Assembly: GCA_016842065.1 (NCBI GenBank)
Contig: JAEPDS010000013.1
Span: 1-64,000 of the forward strand
Length of the DNA: 64,000 nucleotides
Reading direction: 5' to 3'
Source: Candidatus Thiodiazotropha sp. 'RUGA'
GTDB lineage: Bacteria; Pseudomonadota; Gammaproteobacteria; Chromatiales; Chromatiaceae
The notes beneath the pieces were generated by a model that was not told where the DNA came from, did no database searches, and saw only the letters and a list, made by a program, of their open reading frames with translations. Shown here one piece after another: positions 48,803 to 58,566 of the stretch. A program made the translations under genes and the position numbers. How positions within the stretch are numbered: position 1 is the first letter of the stretch; each line of letters begins with the position of its first letter.

Positions 48803-49714
48803 TTACCCGCTGTTTTGCGATCTAAAGCGGGCTCGAAAATCGATCCAAATATCCAGCAGACCAATGCTGATCATCACCAGCACCATCTGCGGTAAAAAAA
48901 CAATCAGCATCAGGTAGGTCACTACCAACCAGAGCTGGGCGGATTTCATCCGTTTCACCAGACCATGGATCACTGCCATGCCCTGCAGAAACAACAACCC
49001 CAGAACCACTGCCCCCATACAACCCAATATGGCCGGATAGCTCTGCTCCGGAAGCAGTCCCAGCAACAGTGCCGCAGCACCTGCAACACCCACTAACCGG
49101 TGCAGTCGCATCTGCTGATACTCTTCTGCAAACCCGCCCGGGTTGTAGAGTATCGCCTGCCACCAACGAGCCACATAGAGGCTGAGTAACATCTGCAGCA
49201 GAAAACCGACTGAGACCAGGCCACACATCATTCTGGAAAGCTGGTCTAAAACCTCAACGCTTTGAGCCTGATCAAACAGACCGGCTTCAATGAAGCGTTG
49301 ACTCATGGGCTCCAGGTACTCTCGCCAGAAAGTGGCCGGATCCCCCATACTGATGTATTGCACCAGTATGGCCAGTAGGCCGAATACCAATCCGGCCTGG
49401 GTTGTCAAAGCCAAAGAGCGGGTATTCCGAAGCAACAGTCCGAGCAATACCACCGGTATCCATAACACCAGCAGAAAACCCAGCGCCGCAAGCGGGTTAC
49501 CAAATATCAGTGTCATCAGGACAGCGCAGGCAAATGTTGCAAGGAGTAAAACCTTGGCTGTTGCCAGACCACCCAGTCTCAGGGTAACCAGAGCAACACT
49601 GGCACTGCTGAACACACCGATAAATGGAATAATGATCGACAGCACGGCCAGTACCGTTGCCACCATGGCTGATCGCGCTGGCCCACGCATCACAAAGGAT
49701 GCCACTGCTTTCAT
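48803..49714 (-). CDS. DUF2232 multi-pass membrane protein
   Basis: 303 residues with about eight hydrophobic helices and small basic turns. It lies between rpsR and rplI, the standard place of the DUF2232 (YybS-like) gene in many gammaproteobacteria. The family's function is unknown. Confidence 0.88.
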   Translation of the reverse strand: MKAVASFVMRGPARSAMVATVLAVLSIIIPFIGVFSSASVALVTLRLGGLATAKVLLLATFACAVLMTLIFGNPLAALGFLLVLWIPVVLLGLLLRNTRSLALTTQAGLVFGLLAILVQYISMGDPATFWREYLEPMSQRFIEAGLFDQAQSVEVLDQLSRMMCGLVSVGFLLQMLLSLYVARWWQAILYNPGGFAEEYQQMRLHRLVGVAGAAALLLGLLPEQSYPAILGCMGAVVLGLLFLQGMAVIHGLVKRMKSAQLWLVVTYLMLIVFLPQMVLVMISIGLLDIWIDFRARFRSQNSG

Positions 49715-49743
49715 TCCGCTACCCCGGCAGGTATGAACTCCCT

Positions 49744-49968
49744 TTAGTGCTGATCAGTGTATGGCAGCAACGCGATATAACGAGCGCGTTTGATCGCACT
49801 CGCCAGTTGACGCTGATACTTAGCCTTCGTACCGGTAATACGGCTGGGTACGATCTTGCCACTCTCGCTGACATAGGCCTTGAGGAGATTCAGATCTTTG
49901 TAATCAATCTCGCTGATGCCTTCCGCTGTGAAGCGGCAATATTTCTTACGTCGAAAAAAACGTGCCAT
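49744..49968 (-). CDS. rpsR: 30S ribosomal protein S18
   Basis: 74 residues: [17 protein letters not shown] at the start, then [19 protein letters not shown], diagnostic of S18. S18 binds S6 on the platform of the small subunit; the pair may also repress their own mRNA through the rpsF leader. Confidence 0.97.
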   Translation of the reverse strand: MARFFRRKKYCRFTAEGISEIDYKDLNLLKAYVSESGKIVPSRITGTKAKYQRQLASAIKRARYIALLPYTDQH

Positions 49969-49996
49969 CTATCTATCCTCTCTGTATCTCTGCTGC

Positions 49997-50410
49997 TCAG
50001 TCGTCGCTCGATTCAGTCTCTTCAACAACCGAATCCTCGTCATCGTCCTGCGCATCATCATTGCCACGGCTCGCTGGGCGTTCGTCAGCTTCCTGTGATT
50101 TGGCCAACTGAGAGAGCTCGGTAATCGCCTCTTCCCGGCGAATCACCATATTGCGAATGACGGCATCGTTGAAACGGAAGGCGCTTTCCAACTCATCCAG
50201 CGCTTCCTGATCGCACTCGATGTTCATCAGAACATAGTGTGCTTTGTGGATCTTGTTGATCGGATAGGCCAGTTGACGGCGTCCCCAATCCTCAAGCCGG
50301 TGGATGGTACCACCCTTGGTTTCGATACCCGAGCGGTAACGCTCGATCATAGCGGGTACTTGTTCACTCTGGTCCGGATGAACCAGGAACACAACTTCAT
50401 AGTGCCTCAT
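49997..50410 (-). CDS. rpsF: 30S ribosomal protein S6
   Basis: 137 residues. The S6 fold [33 protein letters not shown] and YVLMNIE is complete. The C-terminal tail is long and acidic ([21 protein letters not shown]), resembling the glutamate-modified tail of E. coli S6. Confidence 0.97.
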   Translation of the reverse strand: MRHYEVVFLVHPDQSEQVPAMIERYRSGIETKGGTIHRLEDWGRRQLAYPINKIHKAHYVLMNIECDQEALDELESAFRFNDAVIRNMVIRREEAITELSQLAKSQEADERPASRGNDDAQDDDEDSVVEETESSDD

Positions 50411-50417
50411 TGTATCT

Positions 50418-50455
50418 CCTTACGGTTTAGGCAGCCTTCTGCATGTGCAGTAAGG
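50418..50455 (-). promoter_or_regulatory. Probable S6:S18-binding leader of rpsF
   Basis: The minus-strand leader can form the stem CCTTAC/GTAAGG (50455-50450 with 50423-50418) around an inner CTGCACATGCAG hairpin. A CCG sits immediately 5' of the GTAAGG arm, and that arm overlaps the AAGGAG ribosome site. This is the layout of the known rpsF leader motif bound by S6:S18. Folding was judged by eye. Confidence 0.55.
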
Positions 50456-50606
50456 CAAGGAGCGATGCCCGATTGAGAGTCGATTCACCCCCTGAGAGGG
50501 TTAGCCTTTGGCAATCGGGAATCAGAAAGCGGCGGATTCTACCTTTTTGCCGGAAAATCCGCAAGATTGCTCACTGTAGTGTTGTTCAGGCCAAAAAGCC
50601 GCTCTA

Positions 50607-50703
50607 CCGCAAATGCATGCCAATCACCGCTAAACCACGCAATAAAAAGCAACTAAATCGTAGTTATTTGCAATATTTTGCGGTGATTGGCGTGCATTTG
50701 CGG
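50607..50703. repeat. Palindromic intergenic repeat, copy B
   Basis: The clearest copy. A 24-base left arm (50607-50630, beginning ccgcaaatgc and ending caatcaccgc) and a 24-base right arm (50680-50703) are inverted repeats with one mismatch, and pairing continues loosely inward. It lies between rpsF and the barrel gene, upstream of rpsF. Confidence 0.75.
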
Positions 50704-50736
50704 CTATTATCTTCGGCTGGGGCTAAGCATGAGTGC

Positions 50737-51498
50737 TTAGAAATCCACCTCCAGCCCCATGTAGAAACCGTCGAAATCCCAGTCGGTATAGACCCCATCC
50801 AGATCGTCCAACTCGAGTAAAAAGCTGCGGTAGCCGCCTTTCACGCGCAGATCCACCGCCAGATTGTCAATCACGCTATAGGCCAGACCGAGCTGGTAGT
50901 CCTGCAGTTTATGGTCGCCAACGCTGAGTATGTTGAGATCACCATAAACCCACAGTGGTGTTGACGGTATGCCAATCTGTGCGGCGCTATAGAGCATCGG
51001 CACATAGCCTTTGAAACGATCCTGGGAAGCTTGACTGGTAGCAATATCCTCGACCCGGATGTCCCCATCCAGATATTTCAGGTTCAGTCCGAAATCGAAC
51101 GACACAAGATCATTGTCGAACAGCTCATAATAGAAGACGAAATCGGTGCTTTGCATGTCGAACTCGACATCCACCTCACGACCGGCTGTGAATGTCGTAC
51201 CCGCAAAGCGGAATGTCTCGCTGAGCACCATATCCCCATCCGAACTCAAATCATTGGTTCTGACTTTCAGGTTTGGTACCAATGGCACCGGATGCTCAAA
51301 GGCGATCGAAGCGACCCCTTTGACCTCGCTTCCCAGGTCGAAAAACTGCAGCTCCGATTCAGAGATATCGGAAATGGAACCGGATGAGTCAATATTCCAA
51401 AGCTCTATGCCTGCAGTAAATCCCAGCAGCGTATCCGCCTGCACCTGAGCGCTAGAGAGAACAGATAGCAAGGCGAGACAGGAAAGTTTTCTCATCAC
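50737..51498 (-). CDS. Outer-membrane beta-barrel protein (TIGR04219-like)
   Basis: 253 residues. Signal peptide MMRKLSCLALLSVLSSAQVQA, then alternating strands with aromatic girdles and a C-terminal phenylalanine (FYMGLEVDF), the signal for BAM insertion. Pattern and length match the TIGR04219 outer-membrane family. Function is unknown. Single gene. Confidence 0.85.
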   Translation of the reverse strand: MMRKLSCLALLSVLSSAQVQADTLLGFTAGIELWNIDSSGSISDISESELQFFDLGSEVKGVASIAFEHPVPLVPNLKVRTNDLSSDGDMVLSETFRFAGTTFTAGREVDVEFDMQSTDFVFYYELFDNDLVSFDFGLNLKYLDGDIRVEDIATSQASQDRFKGYVPMLYSAAQIGIPSTPLWVYGDLNILSVGDHKLQDYQLGLAYSVIDNLAVDLRVKGGYRSFLLELDDLDGVYTDWDFDGFYMGLEVDF

Positions 51499-51554
51499 AT
51501 TAAATCTCCAATTGAACTGAATCGTTCCAACATACAGAACTTGAATCCAAGCGT

Positions 51555-52295
51555 TTACTGGCGCTGTCTTAGCGCTTCATAGAGTGACACACCCGCCGCT
51601 ACAGAAACATTGAGGCTTTCCACACTTCCCTGCATTGGCAACTTGACCAACAGGTCACAGTTTTCCCGGGTAAGTCTGCGAAGCCCCTTCTCCTCTCCTC
51701 CCATGATCAGGGCAAGCGGCCCACTCAAGTCAGCCTGATACAACGTTTGCTGTGCCTCACCGGCGGTACCGATCAACCAAATACCCTCATCCTTCAGCCA
51801 TTTCAGGGTACGCGCAAGGTTGGTCACCTGAATCAACGGCACCGTCTCGGCCGCGCCACTCGCCACTTTTCTGACTGTTGCAGTCAAGCCGACTGAGCGA
51901 TCTTTGGGTATCACAATGGCATCCACTCCGACTCCATCTGCGGTACGCATACAGGCACCCAGATTGTGCGGGTCCTTGACTCCATCGAGTATCAACAGCA
52001 GCGGGGGACCATCGAGTCGCTTCAGCAGCGCCTTCAGGTAGGGCTCATCCTGTACCTGTTGCTGTCGGATACGCAGCGCTACCCCCTGATGACGACTCTC
52101 CTCGACCTGCTCATCCAGTTTCTTTCCGGCAATTCTCTGGCAGCTGACACCGACAGCCTCAGCCAGGGAGATCACCTCCCGGATTCGGCCATCATTACGC
52201 GCAGCATCCACCAGCAGCACTTCAGCAGCCCTGTTCTGCTGCAGGGCTGCTTTTACTGCATGCAGGCCTAGGATCCAGGATCGTTGATCAGACAT
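51555..52295 (-). CDS. rlmB: 23S rRNA (guanosine-2251-2'-O)-methyltransferase
   Basis: 246 residues. N-terminal L30e-like domain and SpoU methyltransferase core with DGVKDPHNLGACMRTADG, ALIMGGEEKGLRRLT and SLNVSVAAGVSLYEALRQR, the knotted SAM site. It modifies G2251 in the ribosomal P loop. It overlaps the rnr stop by one base. Confidence 0.96.
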   Translation of the reverse strand: MSDQRSWILGLHAVKAALQQNRAAEVLLVDAARNDGRIREVISLAEAVGVSCQRIAGKKLDEQVEESRHQGVALRIRQQQVQDEPYLKALLKRLDGPPLLLILDGVKDPHNLGACMRTADGVGVDAIVIPKDRSVGLTATVRKVASGAAETVPLIQVTNLARTLKWLKDEGIWLIGTAGEAQQTLYQADLSGPLALIMGGEEKGLRRLTRENCDLLVKLPMQGSVESLNVSVAAGVSLYEALRQRQ

Positions 52296-54616
52296 TAATT
52301 GGGTTTGCTTTTACGGCGCTTCTTCTTGCTGCTTTTTTTCGTACTGCTATCGGACTTTCCAGAGCTGCTGCTTTTGCTTTTCCGTTTCGATTTTTTACGC
52401 TTCGGTTTCGGCTTCGTCGCGACTTCGCTCGATGCGGATTTGGCCGGTACGAAATCGATCTTGCGATCATCCAGGTTGACCTTGGCCACAATGATCGTCA
52501 GCGGATCCCCCAGGCGAAGCACTTTACCGGTGCGTTCCCCGGTCAGTCGGTGTCCTACCGGGTCATAGTGGTAGTAGTCGTTATCGAGTGCCGTGATATG
52601 CACCAGACCATCCACATAGATCTCCTCAAGCTCAACGAACACGCCGAATGAGTTGACGCTGGTGATGATGCCACTGAAGGTCTCCCCGACCTTATCCTGC
52701 ATATATTCGCACTTCAACCAGTCGAGGGCATCACGGGTCGCCTCATCGGCCCGGCGTTCGGTACTGGAGCAGTGTTCGCCAAGACTCTGCAACTCAGACT
52801 TCGGATACTCGAAGTCATCGGGTTTGCGTTTGGAGATGGCATGTTTCAGAGCACGATGAACAATCAGATCAGGATAGCGGCGTATCGGTGATGTGAAATG
52901 GGTATAGGCCTGATAGGAGAGGCCGAAGTGGCCCACATTGTCGGAGCTGTAAACCGCCTGGGAGAGTGAACGAAGCAGTACCGTCTGGATCAGATGACGA
53001 TCGGGCCTCTGGCGAATCTGATCCAACAGGATCGCATAGTCTCCTGCCGTCGGCTTTTTACCACCTGGCAGACTCAGACCCAGCTCAGCCAGAAACTCCC
53101 GTAAATCGGTCAGCTTCTCTTCTGCCGGCCCTTCATGTATGCGGTAGAGGGCCGGTACTTTGTTGCGCAGAAGGAATCGCGCCGCGGCCACATTCGCCGC
53201 CAGCATGCACTCCTCAATCATACGGTGAGCAACATTTCTGACCACCGGAACGATCCGCTCCACCCGCTTGAGATCATTGAATTCGATCCGGGTCTCTGTG
53301 GTATCAAAGTCGATGGCGCCCCGTTCGGCGCGTTGTGACTGCAGCACCTGATAGAGCTGATAGAGATTATGCAGGTGGGGCAACAGCTCCGCGTGTTGCG
53401 CGGTCAGCTCCGCATCTCCATCCAGCATCGCAGCCACGTCATCATAGATCAGGCGGGCATGGGAACGCATAACTGCGGTGAAAAACCTGGAGCGGGTTAC
53501 CTTGCCCTCTTTGCTGACATAGAGTTCACAGGTCATGCAGAGCCGGTCTACCTGTGGATTGATTGAACAGAGGCCGTTTGATAGCACCTCCGGCAACATG
53601 GGAATCACCCGATCCGGGAAATAGACGGAGTTACCCCGGGTTCTGCCCTCCTGATCAAGGGCGCTGGCAGGCTCCACATAGTGAGAGACATCGGCGATAC
53701 AGACCAGCAAACGCCAACCTTTGGGTTTTGCTTCGCAGTAGACCGCATCGTCAAAATCCCTGGCATCCGCACCATCGATGGTGACCAGTGGCAGCTTTCT
53801 CAAATCGACCCGGCCCTGCTTATCCTTCTTGGCGACTTCGGTGGTCAGGGATTTGATCTGTTGAGTGACCTCATCCGGCCAGTCAACCGGGATGCTGTGG
53901 GTGCGGATTGCAATGTCTGTCTCCATGCCCGGCCCCATATGATCCCCCAGCACCTCCTGGATACGGCCGATGGGGGGTGTGCGTTTGGTCGGTTGATCCA
54001 GAATCTCCGCAACCACCATCTGCCCCTGCTCAGCCTGGTTGATCTCACTGGAGGGTATGATGATATCCTTGCTCAGGCGTTTCGAATCGGGTACCACGAA
54101 GCCGACACCGCTCTCCATATAGAGTCTTCCCGCCACTCGGCTGGTATTTCGTTCCAGCACCTCGACCACAGCAGCCTCCAGCCGGTTCCTGCGATCCAGT
54201 CCGGTCACACGAACCACCGCCCGGTCGTCATGGAACACCGGTCTCATCTCCTTGTAGGAGAGATAGAGATCGTCACCCCCGTCATCCGGACGAAGAAAAC
54301 CGAAACCATCCGCATGACCGATTACCCGGCCGACGATCAGATCCCGTTTATTCACCAGACAGTAGTTATCATTGCGGTTGCAGAGTAACTGGCCGTCTCT
54401 CTCCATGGCCCGCAAACGGCGTCGCAGTGCCTCTAACTGCTCCTCCGACTCAATCTTCAGTCTATCCGCCAGTGCCTGGCGGTTCATTGGAATCCCCTCT
54501 TCCTCCAGGGTCTCCATGATGAACTCCCGACTGGGGATGGGATTCTCATACTTACGTGATTCGCGATCCCGGTAAGGATCCTTATGAGTAGCGCCTTTTC
54601 TAGATCTTTTTGCCAC
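52295..54616 (-). CDS. rnr: Ribonuclease R
   Basis: 773 residues. N-terminal helix-turn-helix, two cold-shock-like domains, the RNB catalytic domain (TIDGADARDFDDAV holds the metal-binding aspartates; TSPIRRYPDLIVHRAL) and an S1 domain (SGIITSVNSFGVFVELEEIYVDGLVHI). A strongly basic Lys/Ser tail (about 740-773) helps RNA unwinding. It degrades structured RNA 3' to 5'. It is followed by rlmB as TAATG. Confidence 0.97.
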   Translation of the reverse strand: MAKRSRKGATHKDPYRDRESRKYENPIPSREFIMETLEEEGIPMNRQALADRLKIESEEQLEALRRRLRAMERDGQLLCNRNDNYCLVNKRDLIVGRVIGHADGFGFLRPDDGGDDLYLSYKEMRPVFHDDRAVVRVTGLDRRNRLEAAVVEVLERNTSRVAGRLYMESGVGFVVPDSKRLSKDIIIPSSEINQAEQGQMVVAEILDQPTKRTPPIGRIQEVLGDHMGPGMETDIAIRTHSIPVDWPDEVTQQIKSLTTEVAKKDKQGRVDLRKLPLVTIDGADARDFDDAVYCEAKPKGWRLLVCIADVSHYVEPASALDQEGRTRGNSVYFPDRVIPMLPEVLSNGLCSINPQVDRLCMTCELYVSKEGKVTRSRFFTAVMRSHARLIYDDVAAMLDGDAELTAQHAELLPHLHNLYQLYQVLQSQRAERGAIDFDTTETRIEFNDLKRVERIVPVVRNVAHRMIEECMLAANVAAARFLLRNKVPALYRIHEGPAEEKLTDLREFLAELGLSLPGGKKPTAGDYAILLDQIRQRPDRHLIQTVLLRSLSQAVYSSDNVGHFGLSYQAYTHFTSPIRRYPDLIVHRALKHAISKRKPDDFEYPKSELQSLGEHCSSTERRADEATRDALDWLKCEYMQDKVGETFSGIITSVNSFGVFVELEEIYVDGLVHITALDNDYYHYDPVGHRLTGERTGKVLRLGDPLTIIVAKVNLDDRKIDFVPAKSASSEVATKPKPKRKKSKRKSKSSSSGKSDSSTKKSSKKKRRKSKPN

Positions 54617-54954
54617 GATATTTCATTCTTTTGCTTCAAATCCGTTGATTTTAACACTTAAGGGTTTATTACCCCATGAAATATTGACCCGACGGCAAAA
54701 TAGTTTGCTGATAATGGTCTGTCTGTAATAGAAATCAGAATCTTAGGGAGTTCGAGCCAGCCCTCGCCTGGGCTTACGACGCTTGGCAGGGTACAACCAC
54801 TCTCTGCGCGCCAAATCCTGTTCGATGAGAGACTGGATGACCTGAAATCGAACAATTTGGCTATCCGGCTGATATTTCCGTACTCACGCTGAATGGATTT
54901 CTCCAACCGATTTGCGCAAACTGGCACTCCCAAGAAGTCCAAAAAAAAGCGCCA
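54617..54954. other. Intergenic region between rnr and the antiporter gene
   Basis: 338 bases with divergent promoters. Some gammaproteobacteria carry a tRNA-Leu here; I looked for tRNA arms and found none. An opposite-strand frame (54658-55035) overlaps the antiporter start and looks spurious. Confidence 0.4.
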
Positions 54955-56937
54955 ATGAACATCCACACCCTTCAGATCATTCTCCTGCTGCTTGCTGTCT
55001 CGGTATTGACGGTTACCCTGTTCCGACGCATGCATCTGCCCCCCATACTCGGTTACCTGATTGTCGGTATCCTGGTAGGCCCCTTCGGTGGCGGACTGAT
55101 CGCATCCAACGAAGACACAAGGTTTTTGGCTGAATTCGGGGTTGTCTTTCTGCTCTTCACCATCGGTCTTGAGTTCTCCCTTCCACAGATGATGGCCATG
55201 AAAGGGGCTGTTTTCGGCCTGGGTGGGACCCAGGTTCTGTTAACCGGCATCATCGCCGCGTTGATTGCCTGGCTGTTTGGATTGGAGAGCTCGGCGGCGT
55301 TGATCACCGGAGCGGTTCTGGCGCTCTCCTCCACAGCCATTGTCACCAAGCAACTCTCTGAACAGGTTGAATTGAATACGGAGCATGGACGTTTGGGGAT
55401 CAGTATCCTGCTGTTCCAGGATCTGGCGGTGATCCCGATGCTGGTTATCATCCCCCTGCTCTCGGCAGGAGGCTCTGACGGGTTGCTGATGCCGCTGGTC
55501 TGGGCACTGGTCAAGGCGACGGCGGTATTTGCCGTCATCATGGCCTTCGGCCACTGGATCCTGCGGCCGCTGTTTCACGAGATAGCCCGCGCCCGATCTG
55601 CCGAGCTGTTTACCATGACCGTACTGCTGGTCTCTCTGGCTGCTGCCTGGCTGACCCATGAAGCAGGGCTCTCGCTTGCTCTGGGCGCCTTTCTTGCCGG
55701 TATGATGCTGGGTGAAACAGAGTATCGCCACCAGATCGAAGCGGACATCCGGCCTTTTCAGGATGTGCTGCTCGGACTCTTTTTCATCACCGTGGGCATG
55801 CGGGTGGATCTCAGTTCACTGCTGCCGATACTCCACTGGGTCACCCTCTCTGCCATTGTGCTGATCGCCTTCAAAGCCGGCATCATCTTTCTCATCGGAT
55901 ATCTCAGCAAACGTCCGATTGAGGCGAGTTTCCGCTCCGGTCTGCTGCTCGCCCAGGGTGGCGAGTTCGGTTTTGTGCTGCTCGATTTGAGCCTCGAATC
56001 GTCACTGCTTCCTTCCGAGATAAGCCAGATACTGTTTGCGGCGATCATCATCAGCATGGTGATATCCCCCTTTCTGATCCGCTATAATGGCCGCCTGGCC
56101 CAGCTGTTCTGCTCACTGCGCAGTTCCGCAGCAAATCAGAGACCCCTCGATGAGCTGGTGCATGAGGCGGAGCATCTCGAACAGCATGTGATCATTTGCG
56201 GCTACGGCCGTATCGGACAAAATCTGGGGCGGTTGCTGCAAAACGAGGGGTTTCCTTATGTAGCCCTGGACCTGGATCCGACCGTTGTGCAGGAGGCGCA
56301 TGAAGCGGGTGAACCGGTACACTTCGGTGATGCCAGCCGACAGGAGATCATCCAGGCAGCCGGTATCGACAGAGCCGCCGTGGTTGTTATCACTTTTGAA
56401 GAGCACACCACAGCACTGAAAATCCTCCACCATCTGAAATCCAACTATCTGGATATCAAGGTACTGGTACGCACCCGGGATGACACCCACATGGAAACCC
56501 TGGAGCTGGCCGGAGCGACCGAGGTTATGCCGGAAGCGGTGGAAGCGAGTCTTATGATGGGTGGTCAGTTACTGCTGCTGCTGAAGGTCCCCGGCTCACG
56601 AATTCTCAAGATCATGCGCGAGATCCGCGAGAATCACTACAAGTTGCTAAGGGATTTCTATCATGGCCAGGAGGCGCTCGATATCGAACATGATGAGGGA
56701 TTCCAGGAGCGCCTGCATACGGTGACTCTGCCAGAACGGGCTTTTGCCGTCGGTCACACCATCGAAGACCTGCATCTGTGGGACTGGGAAGTGAGCGTCA
56801 CTGCGGTACGTCGCGGTGGCATCCGGGGCGACGCACCGGGGCCTGAAACCCGCCTGAAAGAGGGTGATGTACTGGTGCTTGCCGGTACACCACACCACTT
56901 GGAACATGCGGAAGGCTTGCTGTTATATGGTCACTAA
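54955..56937 (+). CDS. Monovalent cation:proton antiporter, KefB/YbaL-type (CPA2)
   Basis: 660 residues. About 12 transmembrane helices (1-385), then an RCK/TrkA-N domain with the nucleotide motif CGYGRIGQNLGRLL (about 410-530) and a TrkA-C domain (about 570-655). This is the build of KefB, KefC and YbaL potassium efflux systems. No glutathione-linked ancillary protein gene is adjacent. Confidence 0.9.
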   Translation: MNIHTLQIILLLLAVSVLTVTLFRRMHLPPILGYLIVGILVGPFGGGLIASNEDTRFLAEFGVVFLLFTIGLEFSLPQMMAMKGAVFGLGGTQVLLTGIIAALIAWLFGLESSAALITGAVLALSSTAIVTKQLSEQVELNTEHGRLGISILLFQDLAVIPMLVIIPLLSAGGSDGLLMPLVWALVKATAVFAVIMAFGHWILRPLFHEIARARSAELFTMTVLLVSLAAAWLTHEAGLSLALGAFLAGMMLGETEYRHQIEADIRPFQDVLLGLFFITVGMRVDLSSLLPILHWVTLSAIVLIAFKAGIIFLIGYLSKRPIEASFRSGLLLAQGGEFGFVLLDLSLESSLLPSEISQILFAAIIISMVISPFLIRYNGRLAQLFCSLRSSAANQRPLDELVHEAEHLEQHVIICGYGRIGQNLGRLLQNEGFPYVALDLDPTVVQEAHEAGEPVHFGDASRQEIIQAAGIDRAAVVVITFEEHTTALKILHHLKSNYLDIKVLVRTRDDTHMETLELAGATEVMPEAVEASLMMGGQLLLLLKVPGSRILKIMREIRENHYKLLRDFYHGQEALDIEHDEGFQERLHTVTLPERAFAVGHTIEDLHLWDWEVSVTAVRRGGIRGDAPGPETRLKEGDVLVLAGTPHHLEHAEGLLLYGH

Positions 56938-56976
56938 CCGACCATCAGCCTGCATCCAGACAACCCCTGAATGATC

Positions 56977-57006
56977 GATCTGCCGCCCTGCCTGTGGTGG
57001 CAGATC
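56977..57006. terminator. Bidirectional hairpin between the antiporter gene and lysS
   Basis: An 11-bp stem (gatctgccgcc / ggtggcagatc, one G-T pair) with an 8-base loop sits in the 69-base gap between converging genes, directly before the lysS stop. There is no long T tract on either side. Confidence 0.55.
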
Positions 57007-58500
57007 CTATTCAGGCCGCATATGGGGGAATAGCAGCACATCCCTGATGGAGGGTGAATCGGTCAACAGCATCACCAGCCGGTCGATGCCGATACCCTCC
57101 CCGGCCGTGGGTGGCATACCGTGTTCCAGCGCCCGCACATAATCATCGTCATAGTGCATGGCCTCATCATCACCTGCCTCTTTTTCGGCCACCTGTTTAC
57201 GAAACCGCTCGGCCTGATCCTCCGCATCGTTCAACTCGGAAAAGCCATTGGCGATTTCACGCCCGCCGACAAAGAACTCGAAACGGTCGGTCACGAATGG
57301 ATCGTTGTCATTACGCCTTGCGAGCGGTGAAACCTCAGTCGGATAGGCCGTGATGAAGGTTGGGTTCATCAGGCGATCTTCCACTGTCTTTTCAAAAATC
57401 TCGATCTGCACTTTGCCCAAGCCATAGCTTGGTTTGATGGGAATCTGCAAGCGCTCCGCAATGGCTGTCGCCTGTTCCAGAGAATCGATCTGTTGTTCGG
57501 TAATGTCGGGATTGAAATGGAGAATCGACTGTTTCACCGTCATACGCTGGAAGGGTGCGGCGAAATCGTAACTGTCTCCCTGATAGCTGACCTGCTGGGT
57601 GCCCAGCACATGCTGGCAGAGATCCCGTAACATGGCTTCAGTCAGATCCATCAGATCATGAAAGTCGGCATAGGCTTCATAGAACTCCAGCATGGTGAAC
57701 TCGGGATTATGCCGGGTGGAGAGCCCTTCATTGCGGAAGTTTCGGTTGATCTCATAGACCCGCTCAAAGCCGCCCACCACCAGGCGTTTCAGATAGAGCT
57801 CCGGCGCGATGCGCAGAAACATATCCATATCCAGCGCGTTATGCCGGGTGGCAAAGGGCCGGGCCGTGGCGCCCCCGGGAATCACCTGCATCATCGGTGT
57901 CTCAACTTCCATGAAGCCCCGTGCATCGAGAAAACTGCGGATAAACTGCACAATCCGGGTGCGCTGATGAAAGGTCTCCCGGGAGGCCTCATTCATGATC
58001 AGATCCACATAGCGCTGACGATAACGCAGCTCCTGATCCGACAGGCCGTGAAATTTTTCAGGCAGCGGGCGCAGTGCCTTGGTCAGCAACTTCAAGTTAT
58101 CGACCTTTACCGAGAGCTCCCCGGTCTTGGTCTTGAACAGCACGCCTTCTGCACCAATGATGTCGCCGATGTCCCATTTTTTGAACTGCTGGTTGTAAAA
58201 CCCCTCGTCCAGGCTATCCCGTTGAACAAACAGCTGCATGCGACCGGACATATCCTGCAGATGGGCAAAACTGGCTTTTCCCATCACCCGGCGGCTCATC
58301 ATCCGCCCGGCCAGACTGACTCTCAGTGAGAGGGACTCCAGCTCTTCGTCGCTTTTCGCGTCATATTCTGCATGTAACTCACCGGCCATGCTGTTACGCC
58401 GGAAGTCATTGGGAAAGGCGTTACCGTTGTCACGCATCTGTTGCAGTTTTTCACGACGCTGGGCGATGAGTTTGTTTTCGTCCTGTGTCTGATCATTCAT
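57007..58500 (-). CDS. lysS: Lysyl-tRNA synthetase, class II
   Basis: 497 residues. OB-fold anticodon domain (about 60-150) and class II core with motif 2 ([25 protein letters not shown]) and motif 3 ([19 protein letters not shown]). It follows prfB by 66 bases, the conserved prfB-lysS operon. Confidence 0.97.
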   Translation of the reverse strand: MNDQTQDENKLIAQRREKLQQMRDNGNAFPNDFRRNSMAGELHAEYDAKSDEELESLSLRVSLAGRMMSRRVMGKASFAHLQDMSGRMQLFVQRDSLDEGFYNQQFKKWDIGDIIGAEGVLFKTKTGELSVKVDNLKLLTKALRPLPEKFHGLSDQELRYRQRYVDLIMNEASRETFHQRTRIVQFIRSFLDARGFMEVETPMMQVIPGGATARPFATRHNALDMDMFLRIAPELYLKRLVVGGFERVYEINRNFRNEGLSTRHNPEFTMLEFYEAYADFHDLMDLTEAMLRDLCQHVLGTQQVSYQGDSYDFAAPFQRMTVKQSILHFNPDITEQQIDSLEQATAIAERLQIPIKPSYGLGKVQIEIFEKTVEDRLMNPTFITAYPTEVSPLARRNDNDPFVTDRFEFFVGGREIANGFSELNDAEDQAERFRKQVAEKEAGDDEAMHYDDDYVRALEHGMPPTAGEGIGIDRLVMLLTDSPSIRDVLLFPHMRPE

Positions 58501-58566
58501 AATCTTGTCAACTCGGTTTGGTCTAACTTCTTAAATACTTGGCTTACTGATCTTGGCTGGGGTTTG

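Noticed and set aside
54640-54954. Possible tRNA-Leu near rnr
   Set aside because: No acceptor or T-arm pairing found on either strand.
54658-55035. 125-codon minus-strand frame upstream of rnr
   Set aside because: Overlaps the antiporter start, lacks a ribosome site and recognisable features.
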